Positions 16,348 through 24,239 of a DNA stretch of 35,379 nt are shown piece by piece. This stretch comes from an uncultured Clostridium sp. (GTDB lineage Bacteria > Bacillota > Clostridia > TANB77 > CAG-508), in the NCBI GenBank assembly GCA_947303785.1, contig CAMYZH010000015.1, positions 1 through 35,379 on the forward strand. The letters are read 5' to 3'. Positions within the stretch are counted from its first letter, which is position 1; each line of letters begins with the position of its first letter. Below the pieces are notes generated by a model, which made no database searches, had not been told where the DNA came from, and saw nothing but the letters and a program-made list of their open reading frames with translations. The translations under genes and the position numbers were made by a program.

Positions 16348-17223
16348 ATGTATAAAACAATTTCTATAATAGGCGGAGATCTTAGAATAGTTAAATTGAT
16401 TGAATTACTTTCAAATGATGACTTTTTAGTTTATACTTATGGAATTGAAAATGCAGAAGAATTAGTTGAAAGAAGTAATGTCAAAAAATGTGCTAGTATA
16501 GCTGAATTGGTAGGAAGTTCAGAAATAATTATAGGACCACTTCCAATGACAAATGATTCAGATAATTTAAGTGCCCCATTTTCTGATGAAAAAATTTCAA
16601 TTGATGAACTTGTTTCAGAGATGGCAAATAAAAATAAGACATTTTTGGCTGGAAAAATATCAGAAGGATTAGAAAAAAAACTACAGGAGAACAACATTAA
16701 TCACATTGACTTATTAAAAAGAGAAGAATTAGTTGTTTTAAACACAATAGCTACAGCTGAAGGTACAATTCAAATAGCAATGGAAAATACATCAAGAACA
16801 ATTCATGGTAGTAACATATTAATTATGGGATTTGGAAGAGTTGGTAAAGTGTTAGCTAAAATGCTTGATGGAATTGGAGCAAAAGTTTCATGTGAAGCCA
16901 GAAAAAATTCAGATATTGCATGGATTAAAGCATATGGATACAATCCTATTCATTTAAGCGAATTAGAAGGCGAACTTGGAAACTATGACTTGATTATCAA
17001 TACAATACCGTTCCAGATACTAGATGAACATAGATTACAATTAGTCAAAAAAAATTGTACTATAATTGATTTATCATCAAATCCAGGTGGAGTAGATAGA
17101 TCTGCTGCTAGAAAATTAGGATTGAAACTAATATGGGCACTTTCATTACCTGGAAAAGTCGCTCCAATCACTTCAGCAGAGTTTATTAAAGAAACACTAT
17201 ATCACATATTAAAAGAACTATAA
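16348..17223 (+). CDS. dpaA: Dipicolinate synthase subunit A
   Basis: The SpoVFA/DpaA subunit of the enzyme that makes dipicolinic acid from dihydroxytetrahydrodipicolinate in the mother cell during sporulation. The 291-residue protein has an N-terminal DpaA domain (TISIIGGDLRIVKLIELL) and a Rossmann NAD(P)-binding domain with ILIMGFGRVGKVLAKML (about residues 152-168), DLIINTIPF and a conserved DLSSNPGGVD (about 240). The AAGGAGG ribosome binding site is strong. In Bacillus, spoVFB (dpaB) follows directly; here a PAP2 phosphatase gene follows 18 bp downstream and no dpaB-like flavoprotein is present in the window. No sigma-K promoter was found in the 35-bp gap, so read-through from the TPR gene is likely. 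Confidence 0.92.
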   Translation: MYKTISIIGGDLRIVKLIELLSNDDFLVYTYGIENAEELVERSNVKKCASIAELVGSSEIIIGPLPMTNDSDNLSAPFSDEKISIDELVSEMANKNKTFLAGKISEGLEKKLQENNINHIDLLKREELVVLNTIATAEGTIQIAMENTSRTIHGSNILIMGFGRVGKVLAKMLDGIGAKVSCEARKNSDIAWIKAYGYNPIHLSELEGELGNYDLIINTIPFQILDEHRLQLVKKNCTIIDLSSNPGGVDRSAARKLGLKLIWALSLPGKVAPITSAEFIKETLYHILKEL

Positions 17224-17241
17224 AAAACGAAGGATAATAAT

Positions 17242-17898
17242 ATGAAAAAGATTAAAATATTTACATTAATTAGTATTTTATTACTAATACTATCAATTAC
17301 ATTTACATTATTAGTAAAAAAAAATGATGTAAAACCTATCGGTCCTGAAGGATCAGAGGTAGGATTTGCTGAAATCAATCAAAAAGCTCATAACACTATA
17401 AAATATAATGATACTTGGTATAAAATATCCAAATATTGTGGTATGATTCCAATTTGTATAGCTTGTTTTTATGCAGGAAGAGGAATTAGGCAATTAGCTA
17501 AAGAAAAAAGTTTCAAAAAAATCAACAAAAAGCTATATATATTAGGTGCATTTTATGCTTTACTAGTTGCCTTATATCTGTTTTTTGAAAAGGTTATCAT
17601 TAATTATAGGCCAGTCCTAGAAGATGGAAAACTTGAAGCATCATATCCATCTAGCCATACATTACTTGCAATTTGTATATGTTTAAGTTCAATCATAATT
17701 AGCAAAGACTTTATTAGTAATCAAAAGATTAGAAAAATCTTTGATATAATTACAGGACTTGTTATGCTAATTATAGTATTCGGAAGGCTACTATCTGGTG
17801 TTCATTGGCTAACAGATATTATAGGTGGAATAATTATTTCATTATTTATGGTAAGTGCCTTTTATACCACTGTTTTGCGATTGGACCAAAAACAATAG
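17242..17898 (+). CDS. PAP2-family membrane phosphatase
   Basis: A 218-residue integral membrane protein with about five hydrophobic helices, the first at residues 6-26. The type-2 phosphatidic acid phosphatase motifs are recognisable: KVIINYRP (motif 1, one residue shorter than the usual K-X6-RP), YPSSHT (motif 2, usually PSGH) and GRLLSGVHWLTD (motif 3, with the catalytic His and Asp). Relatives dephosphorylate undecaprenyl pyrophosphate or phosphatidic/phosphatidylglycerol phosphate at the outer membrane face; the substrate is not determined. AAGGA lies 8 nt before the ATG. It lies between dpaA and folD and seems co-transcribed with them. Confidence 0.85.
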   Translation: MKKIKIFTLISILLLILSITFTLLVKKNDVKPIGPEGSEVGFAEINQKAHNTIKYNDTWYKISKYCGMIPICIACFYAGRGIRQLAKEKSFKKINKKLYILGAFYALLVALYLFFEKVIINYRPVLEDGKLEASYPSSHTLLAICICLSSIIISKDFISNQKIRKIFDIITGLVMLIIVFGRLLSGVHWLTDIIGGIIISLFMVSAFYTTVLRLDQKQ

Positions 17899-17922
17899 TT
17901 TAAATAATATTAGGAGTAAAAT

Positions 17923-18768
17923 ATGGAGTTATTAAATGGAAAAGAAGTAGCTAAAAAAACTAGAGAATCATTAAAAAAAGAAGTTGAATTATTAAAAGAA
18001 TCTGGAATATATCCAAAACTTGCAGTTATAATGGTTGGAAACAATAGTGCATCACAAATATATGTTAGAAATAAAAGCAAAGCGTGTGATGAAATAGGAA
18101 TAGAATTTGAAGAATATTTATTACCTGAAGAAACAAAACAAGAAGAATTAATAAATTTAATAGAAGGCTTAAATAAGAAAAAAGAAATAAATGGAATTTT
18201 ATTACAAAGTCCAATACCAAAAGGATTAGACATAAATGAAGCCTTTAGAACAATTTCACCAGAAAAAGATGTTGATGGATTTCATCCAATTAATGTTGGA
18301 AAGTTATCACTAGGGCAAGATACTTTTATTTCATGTACACCAGCAGGAATTATTAAAATATTAGAAGATTATAATATTGAAATAGAAGGAAAAAATGCAG
18401 TAGTTATCGGAAGAAGTAATATTGTTGGAAAACCAATGAGTCAATGTTTATTAAATAAAAATGCTACAGTAACTATTTGTCATTCAAAAACAAAAGATTT
18501 ACCTTCGATTACAAAAAATGCTGATATATTAGTTGCTGCTATTGGAAAACCAGGTTTTGTTACATCTGATATGGTAAAACAAGGAGCTGTCGTTATTGAT
18601 GTAGGAATAAATAGAATGTCAGATGGAAAACTAAAAGGAGATGTAGACTTTGAAAATGTTAGTCCAAAGACTAGTTATATAACTCCAGTTCCAGGTGGAG
18701 TTGGACCAATGACAATTGCAATGCTAATGTCTAATGTAATTAAAGCAGCTAAAAATCAAAATAAATAA
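17923..18768 (+). CDS. folD: Bifunctional methylenetetrahydrofolate dehydrogenase/cyclohydrolase
   Basis: FolD interconverts 5,10-methylene-, methenyl- and 10-formyl-tetrahydrofolate, supplying one-carbon units for purines and formylmethionine. The 281-residue length is normal. Motifs are clear: YVRNKSKACDEIGIEF with the catalytic Tyr and Lys (about residues 48-63), LLQSPIPKGLD, PEKDVDGFHPIN, the NADP-binding VIGRSNIVGKPMSQCL (about residues 160-175) and PVPGGVGPMTIAML near the end. A TAGGAGT ribosome binding site precedes the ATG. It lies 24 bp after the PAP2 gene and 38 bp before dprA. Confidence 0.96.
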   Translation: MELLNGKEVAKKTRESLKKEVELLKESGIYPKLAVIMVGNNSASQIYVRNKSKACDEIGIEFEEYLLPEETKQEELINLIEGLNKKKEINGILLQSPIPKGLDINEAFRTISPEKDVDGFHPINVGKLSLGQDTFISCTPAGIIKILEDYNIEIEGKNAVVIGRSNIVGKPMSQCLLNKNATVTICHSKTKDLPSITKNADILVAAIGKPGFVTSDMVKQGAVVIDVGINRMSDGKLKGDVDFENVSPKTSYITPVPGGVGPMTIAMLMSNVIKAAKNQNK

Positions 18769-18806
18769 AAAAAGAATAATTGGGGGCAAAATAAAAGTAA
18801 GTATAT

Positions 18807-19667
18807 ATGGAAGATATGATTTACTGGATTTGGCTCTCAATTTTAAATTTAAAGCCAATTGAAAAAATAAAATTAATAAACTATTATAAAACACCAAAAA
18901 AGATTTATAATGCAAGGTTTAATAAAAATAAAAGCATTACGAATAATGAAAAAATATCGAGTTTATTATTCAATACACAAAAGATAAAAGAGGCAGAAGA
19001 AGTTTTAAGATACTGCCTTAAAAACAACATTAGTATTATTAAATATACAGATTTTCAATTTCCAGAAAGATTAAAAAATATATATGATTATCCTATCTTA
19101 ATTTATGCAAAAGGAAATATAGGCCTTCTAAACAGTAAAAATATTATATCAATTATAGGAACAAGGAATTGTTCAGAATATGGAAAAAATATAACAGATA
19201 AATTTAGTTATTTACTTTCAGAAAATGATTACACAATAGTAAGCGGAATGGCGAGAGGAATTGATTCATATGCGCATATTGGTTCAATAAAATCAACTGG
19301 AAAAACTATTGCAGTATTAGGATCAGGCGTTGATTATATTTATCCTAAAGAAAATCGAAGTCTTTATATGAAAATATTAAAAAATAATGGATTAATTATC
19401 TCAGAATATTCTCCAAAGACTAGACCAATTCCATATTTTTTTCCAATGAGAAATAGAATAATAAGTGGTATATCAGATAAAATATTAATAACAGAAGCGG
19501 GGAAAAAGAGTGGGAGTATTATTACTGCAAATATTGCAATAGAACAAGGAAAGGATGTATATGCAATTCCTGGAAATATTACAAATAAATATTCTGAAGG
19601 AACAAATGAATTATTAAAAGATGGTGCTATTTTAGTAACTTCTATTGAAGATATTATAAATTTATAG
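18807..19667 (+). CDS. dprA: DNA-processing protein DprA
   Basis: DprA binds incoming single-stranded DNA and loads RecA during transformation. The 286-residue protein has a short helical N-terminal domain and the Rossmann-like core with SIIGTRNCSEYG (about residue 115), VSGMARGIDSYAH (about 146), AVLGSGVDYIYP (about 171), FPMRNRIISGIS (about 212) and TEAGKKSGSIITA (about 228). The winged-helix domain often found at the C-terminus is absent; it ends at SIEDIINL, which is common in clostridia. The start is the first possible ATG (an in-frame stop lies just upstream), yet the only GGGGG sequence is about 20 nt away, so translation may be weak. It is in the same cassette as folD. Confidence 0.92.
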   Translation: MEDMIYWIWLSILNLKPIEKIKLINYYKTPKKIYNARFNKNKSITNNEKISSLLFNTQKIKEAEEVLRYCLKNNISIIKYTDFQFPERLKNIYDYPILIYAKGNIGLLNSKNIISIIGTRNCSEYGKNITDKFSYLLSENDYTIVSGMARGIDSYAHIGSIKSTGKTIAVLGSGVDYIYPKENRSLYMKILKNNGLIISEYSPKTRPIPYFFPMRNRIISGISDKILITEAGKKSGSIITANIAIEQGKDVYAIPGNITNKYSEGTNELLKDGAILVTSIEDIINL

Positions 19668-19706
19668 TATTATTTTAGAGAATCAAAAAAGAAAGGGAAA
19701 GATAAA

Positions 19707-20468
19707 ATGAAAATTTTGGCTATAGGAGATATAGTTGGACATACAGGCTTAAAAAAATTTGAAAACGAATTTAATAAATTAAAAAATGAAATAGACTTTT
19801 GTATTGTTAATGCAGAAAATGCTGCAGATGGCTTTGGATTATTAGAACAACAGTATAATTCACTTATAAATGCAGGTGTTGATGTTATTACAATGGGAGA
19901 CCATACATGGGGGAAAAAAGATATTTTTAAATTTATAAATAATAATAATATTATCAGAGCAGCAAATTTATCAAATCAGGTACCAGGCAAAGGATATACT
20001 GTAATAGAAAAAAATGGTAAAAAAATATGCGTTATAAGTTTAATTGGAAGAACATTTATGAGCGTTTTATCAAATAATCCATTTGAATGTATTGATAATG
20101 TTTTAAATAAAGTTAAGGCTGATATTTATATAGTTGATTTTCATGCAGAAGCTACAGCTGAAAAAATTGCTATGAGCAGATATATAGATGGAAGAGTAAC
20201 TATTTTATATGGAACACATACACATGTACAAACTGCAGATGAAACAATTTCTGAAAAAGGAACAGCATATATAACTGATTTAGGAATGACTGGACCAAAA
20301 AATTCAGTAATTGGAATGGATATCGAAACATCATTTAAGAGATTTGTAACATCAATTCCAGAAAGATATAAATTAGCTGAAGGTGATGCCAAAATGAATG
20401 GATGTATTTTTGAAATAAATGACGAAAATTGTCGACCAATAAATGTAAAACGAATAATTATAGAATAA
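19707..20468 (+). CDS. YmdB-like metallophosphoesterase (TIGR00282)
   Basis: A 253-residue binuclear metal phosphodiesterase related to Bacillus YmdB, a cyclic-nucleotide phosphodiesterase that affects biofilm and motility decisions. Metal-site motifs: MKILAIGDIVG at the N-terminus, VNAENAADGFG (about residue 34), MGDHTWGKK (about 63), VDFHAEATAEK (about 144) and YGTHTHVQTADE (about 170). YmdB has Asn in the GNHxW motif; here it is Asp. AAAGGGAAAG precedes the ATG. It lies directly upstream of spoVS, as ymdB does in Bacillus, but the RNase Y gene (rny), which is usually next to it, is absent from the window. Confidence 0.9.
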   Translation: MKILAIGDIVGHTGLKKFENEFNKLKNEIDFCIVNAENAADGFGLLEQQYNSLINAGVDVITMGDHTWGKKDIFKFINNNNIIRAANLSNQVPGKGYTVIEKNGKKICVISLIGRTFMSVLSNNPFECIDNVLNKVKADIYIVDFHAEATAEKIAMSRYIDGRVTILYGTHTHVQTADETISEKGTAYITDLGMTGPKNSVIGMDIETSFKRFVTSIPERYKLAEGDAKMNGCIFEINDENCRPINVKRIIIE

Positions 20469-20469
20469 T

Positions 20470-20476
20470 TGTCGAA
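20470..20476 (+). promoter_or_regulatory. Candidate Spo0A box upstream of spoVS
   Basis: TGTCGAA matches the 0A box exactly. A variant TGACGAA occurs about 50 bp upstream, inside the end of the phosphodiesterase gene. A 7-mer match is expected a few times by chance in a window of this size, so position upstream of a sporulation gene is the main support. Confidence 0.35.
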
Positions 20477-20525
20477 ATAAGTGTTTTTAGGTCGTACGAT
20501 TTTACCATTTTTTGCCATAAATCTA

Positions 20526-20554
20526 TAGACAACTGAATAACTATATTATATAAA
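20526..20554 (+). promoter_or_regulatory. Putative promoter of spoVS
   Basis: TAGACA (20526-20531), a 17-nt spacer and TATAAA (20549-20554). A GAAT element typical of sigma-H -10 regions occurs within the spacer, but no matching AGGA -35 was found. Confidence 0.45.
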
Positions 20555-20598
20555 AGTATATGTCAATTGTACAAATTAAAAAAAATAGGAGGCAAGAA

Positions 20599-20862
20599 AT
20601 GGAAGTTTTAAAAATTTCATCAAAATCAAATCCGAATTCAGTTGCAGGAGCAATTGCTGGATTAGTAAAGGAAACTACAAAAGCAGAAATGCAAGCAATA
20701 GGAGCAGGAGCTTTAAATCAAGCAATTAAAGCGGTGGCAATAGCAAGAGGATTTGTCGCACCATCAGGGGTTGATCTAATCTGTATTCCTGCATTTGCAG
20801 AAGTTCAAGTTGAAGGGGAAGACCGAACAGGTATTAAACTGATAATTGAATCAAGAAAATAA
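20599..20862 (+). CDS. spoVS: Stage V sporulation protein S
   Basis: An 87-residue small acidic/basic ALBA-like protein needed for progression past stage V of sporulation and linked to cell-division control in Bacillus. The sequence is near the family consensus throughout: MEVLKISSKSNPNSVAGAIA, GAGALNQAIKAVAIARGF, APSGVDLICIPAF and EDRTGIKLIIE. The ATG at 20599 has AGGAGG 6 nt upstream; reading frames starting at 20560 would add 13 residues ahead of the ribosome binding site and are rejected. It has its own promoter candidate and a terminator directly after it. Confidence 0.96.
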   Translation: MEVLKISSKSNPNSVAGAIAGLVKETTKAEMQAIGAGALNQAIKAVAIARGFVAPSGVDLICIPAFAEVQVEGEDRTGIKLIIESRK

Positions 20863-20868
20863 ATTTTA

Positions 20869-20898
20869 AGGGCTATAAAAATAGCCCTATTTTTATTT
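20869..20898 (+). terminator. Rho-independent terminator of spoVS
   Basis: AGGGCTAT (20869-20876) pairs with ATAGCCCT (20881-20888) around an AAAA loop, followed by ATTTTTATTTT. Confidence 0.85.
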
Positions 20899-20907
20899 TA
20901 AAATTCC

Positions 20908-20936
20908 TTGAAACAAAATTTAAAATAGTATATATT
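20908..20936 (+). promoter_or_regulatory. Promoter of the solute-binding protein gene
   Basis: TTGAAA (20908-20913), a 17-nt spacer and TATATT (20931-20936). Transcription would start near 20943, after a GTG that could open the longest frame, which supports the downstream start at 20965. Confidence 0.6.
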
Positions 20937-20964
20937 ATTTGTGAATAGAAAAGGAAAAATGCAA

Positions 20965-22572
20965 ATGAAAAAAATTAATATTTTTAAATATGTTTTTATT
21001 ATTTTTATTATAGTATTGGCTGTGATTACATTTTCAATATATAAAAAAGAAAGTAAAAATACTGAGAAAAAAAGTGTTGTTCAAGAAAATGAAGAAAACG
21101 AGAATGTAGTAAGAGAGTTAAGGCTTGCTATTTCTCAATTAGATACTATAAATCCTATAATCAGCAAAAATAAACATGTTCAAGAAATTAGTAAAATAAT
21201 TTTTGATCCACTCATTGATCTAAACGAGAACTATTCCAAAAGATATGCACTAGCCAGTGAAGTTTCAAAAACTGATGATTATACATACATAATAAAATTA
21301 CGTGAAGATGTAAAATGGTCAGATGGATCTAGCTTTAAAGCTGAAGATGTTAGATACACAATAGAATTATTAAAAAATATTGACTCAATATATTCTCAAA
21401 ATGTATATAATGTTGTAGGATGTGATGTAATAGATGATAATACTCTTAAACTTACACTAAATGCACAAGTTCCATTTTTTGAATATAATTTAACCTTTCC
21501 AATAATGTCTTCAGAATACTATAGGGATTATGATTTTATGAATTCTGAAAGAACTAATTTACCAATTGGGACAGGAATGTTTAAAATTACATCATATGAT
21601 GAAAAGGTAATAGGACTTGAAAAAAACAGTGATTACTGGAATTCAGAAAAAAATAGTGTACTTGAAAAGATAAATATTAATATATATCCAACAATGGGAG
21701 AAGTGTACAATGATTTCAAAAATGGAAATATTGATACAATTAACACATCACAAAACAGCGTAAATCAGTATATTGGTACAATTGGATTTGCTGCAATTGA
21801 ATTTGATAGTAGAGAATTTGATTATGTTGCATTTAATGTGCAAAATACATATTTATCGAGTAGCAATGTAAGAAAAGCACTATCATACTATATTGACAAA
21901 AATAATACAATAGCGAGTAGCTATGGAAATGGATACAGAGTTGCTGATTTTCCATTAGACTATGGAAATTATTTATATCAATCAGAAATTATAGATAATG
22001 GCTATAATTCTGAAGCTGCTAGCAATTTACTAATTGCAGATGGATGGTCATACAGAAATAATTCATGGCAAAAATTAGTTGGAAAAAAATATGTAAAACT
22101 AACATTTTCACTAACAGTAAATAGTGATAATGAAACTAATGTAGCAGTTGCTGAAAATTTAAGGCAACAATGGGCAAATGCTGGAATAAATGTAACAATT
22201 CGAAAAGTAAATAGTGATAATTATTATAATTTAATAAATTCAAGAGGCGGTTATGATGCGATCTTGATGAATATGTCTACATCTTTTTCCCCTAATATAA
22301 ACACATATATTGGACCTGGAAACATATCAAATTATACAAATGAAGAAATTAACAACCTAATAGCAGAAAGTAATAATTTAGTAGGAAATGAAGATCAACT
22401 TAAAGAAAAATACAAAAGAATAATAGAAATATATAATGAACAAAAACCATTTATGAGCATTTCTAGAAAGAAAAACTTACTTGTATATAATACAAATTTA
22501 ACAGGAAACTTAAAGCCTTCAAGCTACAATATATATAACTATATTGAAAAATGGTATAGAAAAAATTATTAA
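20965..22572 (+). CDS. Membrane-anchored family 5 extracellular solute-binding protein
   Basis: A 535-residue protein related to OppA/DppA-type peptide-binding components of ABC transporters. After a basic start (MKKINIFKY), one hydrophobic helix follows (about residues 9-26) and then a charged linker. There is no lipobox cysteine and no clear signal-peptidase site, so it probably stays anchored by this helix. Family features in the binding domain include DPLIDLNENY, DYTYIIKLREDVKWSDGSSF and LPIGTGMFKITSYD. The ATG at 20965 has AAGGA 9 nt upstream and is preferred over a GTG at 20941 and an ATG at 20959. No permease or ATPase genes are nearby, so it is an orphan; its ligand is unknown. Confidence 0.85.
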   Translation: MKKINIFKYVFIIFIIVLAVITFSIYKKESKNTEKKSVVQENEENENVVRELRLAISQLDTINPIISKNKHVQEISKIIFDPLIDLNENYSKRYALASEVSKTDDYTYIIKLREDVKWSDGSSFKAEDVRYTIELLKNIDSIYSQNVYNVVGCDVIDDNTLKLTLNAQVPFFEYNLTFPIMSSEYYRDYDFMNSERTNLPIGTGMFKITSYDEKVIGLEKNSDYWNSEKNSVLEKININIYPTMGEVYNDFKNGNIDTINTSQNSVNQYIGTIGFAAIEFDSREFDYVAFNVQNTYLSSSNVRKALSYYIDKNNTIASSYGNGYRVADFPLDYGNYLYQSEIIDNGYNSEAASNLLIADGWSYRNNSWQKLVGKKYVKLTFSLTVNSDNETNVAVAENLRQQWANAGINVTIRKVNSDNYYNLINSRGGYDAILMNMSTSFSPNINTYIGPGNISNYTNEEINNLIAESNNLVGNEDQLKEKYKRIIEIYNEQKPFMSISRKKNLLVYNTNLTGNLKPSSYNIYNYIEKWYRKNY

Positions 22573-22578
22573 AAACTA

Positions 22579-22624
22579 TTGACAAAAAAATTTTATTAGA
22601 TATAATAAATGCAAACAAACGTTT
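22579..22624 (+). promoter_or_regulatory. recA promoter with LexA-like box
   Basis: TTGACA (22579-22584), a 16-nt spacer and TATAAT (22601-22606). Seven bases after the -10 box lies AAAC-AAAC-GTTT (22613-22624), which fits a relaxed form of the Gram-positive LexA (DinR) box GAAC-N4-GTTC and would cover the transcription start. Confidence 0.6.
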
Positions 22625-22655
22625 AACAAACAAAAATTTGTAAGGAGAGATAAAT

Positions 22656-23723
22656 ATGAAAGAAAACGATGAGAAAAAGAAAGCATTAGAAGCTGCTATG
22701 GGACAAATAGAAAAACAATTTGGAAAAGGTTCTGTAATGAAATTAGGAGAATACAAAGCTATGGAAGTTGAGGCCATACCAACAGGAGCATTAACACTAG
22801 ATGTTGCCCTTGGAATTGGAGGAATACCAAAAGGAAGAATCATAGAAATATTTGGACCAGAATCTTCAGGAAAAACAACACTTGCTTTACATGCAGTAGC
22901 AGAAGCACAAAAGACTGGAGGAACAGCAGCATTTATAGATGCAGAACACGCATTAGATCCGATATATGCCAGAAAATTAGGGGTAGATATAGATAATTTA
23001 ATAGTATCTCAACCAGACACAGGAGAACAAGCATTAGAAATCACGGAAGCCCTTGTTAGAAGTGGAGCAATAGACATAATAGTAGTTGATTCAGTTGCAG
23101 CCCTAGTTCCAAAGGCAGAAATTGATGGAGATATGGGAGATACACATGTTGCTCTGCAAGCTAGACTTATGTCACAGGCATTGAGAAAATTAGCAGGAGT
23201 CTTAAATAAATCAAAAACAGCAATAATTTTCATAAATCAATTAAGAGAAAAAGTTGGAATAATGTTTGGAAACCCAGAAACAACTCCTGGTGGTAGGGCA
23301 TTGAAATTCTATGCTTCAGTAAGGCTTGATATTAGAAGAATTGAAAATATAAAAGTTGATGGAGAAGTAATAGGAAATAGAACTAGAGTAAAAGTAGTAA
23401 AAAATAAAGTTGCACCACCATTTAGGGAAGCAGAATTTGATATTTTGTATGGTGAAGGAATTTCAAAAACAGGAAGTATATTAGATTTAGCTGTAAATTT
23501 AGATATAATAATAAAAAGTGGTGCATGGTTTAGTTATAAAGGGGAAAAAATAGGACAAGGAAGAGAAAATGTTAAGAAATACTTAAAAGATAATCCAAAA
23601 GTAATGGAAGAAGTTGAACAAAAAATTAGAGATAATTATAGCAAAGCTTTTGAACAAGCATTAGAAGACAAAACTTCAGTAGAAATTGATGAAGATGAAG
23701 AAAAAGACGAAACAGAAGAATAA
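22656..23723 (+). CDS. recA: Recombinase RecA
   Basis: The 355-residue strand-exchange ATPase of homologous recombination and the co-protease for LexA in the SOS response. Walker [10 protein letters not shown] (about residues 68-76), Walker [11 protein letters not shown] (about residues 141-150), loop L1/L2 region [20 protein letters not shown] (about residues 194-213), and an acidic C-terminal tail. AAGGAGAG precedes the ATG. It has its own promoter with a likely LexA operator and a terminator after it; recX follows 68 bp later. Confidence 0.98.
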   Translation: MKENDEKKKALEAAMGQIEKQFGKGSVMKLGEYKAMEVEAIPTGALTLDVALGIGGIPKGRIIEIFGPESSGKTTLALHAVAEAQKTGGTAAFIDAEHALDPIYARKLGVDIDNLIVSQPDTGEQALEITEALVRSGAIDIIVVDSVAALVPKAEIDGDMGDTHVALQARLMSQALRKLAGVLNKSKTAIIFINQLREKVGIMFGNPETTPGGRALKFYASVRLDIRRIENIKVDGEVIGNRTRVKVVKNKVAPPFREAEFDILYGEGISKTGSILDLAVNLDIIIKSGAWFSYKGEKIGQGRENVKKYLKDNPKVMEEVEQKIRDNYSKAFEQALEDKTSVEIDEDEEKDETEE

Positions 23724-23729
23724 AAATAA

Positions 23730-23765
23730 TTTAAGGGCGAGACTTCCTACTCGCCCTCAAATTTT
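23730..23765 (+). terminator. Rho-independent terminator after recA
   Basis: GGGCGAG (23735-23741) pairs with CTCGCCC (23750-23756), extended by flanking T/A pairs and followed by ATTTTAT. It may be leaky and let recX be co-transcribed. Confidence 0.75.
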
Positions 23766-23791
23766 ATAAAGAACATGGAGAATTTATAAAG

Positions 23792-24238
23792 ATGGATATT
23801 GAATGGTTAGAAAAAATTGATAAATTAAAAACGAAAATATTAAAATACATTTTTTATAAAAAAAGAACTGAGGCTGAAGTACGTGAAAAATTTAAAAATG
23901 AAGATAATGATATTTTAGAGGAGACTATTGAAAATTTAAAGGAATTAGGATATATTAATGATGAAAATTATGTAGATAGATATATGCATGAAGCAATTGC
24001 ACTAAAAAATTTATCTATTTTTGAATTAAAATATAAACTTTATTCTAAAGGTGTAAAAGAAGAAATAATAGAAAAATACATATCAGCCAATAGCCAAATG
24101 CTTGAAGAATATGAGTTACTATCAGCGAGAAATATTTATAACAAAAAAAGGGAAAATCAAACTATTGAAGAAATTCAAAGTTATTTACATAAAAAAAGAT
24201 ATAGTCCAGAAATAATTAGAAAAATAAGTAGGGAGTAA
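23792..24238 (+). CDS. recX: RecA regulator RecX
   Basis: A 148-residue, fully helical, charged protein of the RecX family, which binds RecA filaments and modulates their activity. Recognisable parts are YIFYKKRTEAEVREKF (first three-helix unit), LKELGYINDENYVDRYM (the hallmark GYINDxxYA-like segment, about residues 49-65), LSIFELKYKLYSKGVKEEI and SYLHKKRYSPEIIRKI at the end. It is shorter than many RecX proteins but retains the repeated three-helix pattern. GGAG lies 11 nt before the ATG, a weak arrangement. It is directly downstream of recA, and its stop is 1 bp before the scpA start. Confidence 0.88.
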   Translation: MDIEWLEKIDKLKTKILKYIFYKKRTEAEVREKFKNEDNDILEETIENLKELGYINDENYVDRYMHEAIALKNLSIFELKYKLYSKGVKEEIIEKYISANSQMLEEYELLSARNIYNKKRENQTIEEIQSYLHKKRYSPEIIRKISRE

Positions 24239-24239
24239 A

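Noticed and set aside
20560..20598. Extension of SpoVS by 13 residues
   Set aside because: The AGGAGG site is inside this extension, and SpoVS proteins start MEVLK as at 20599.
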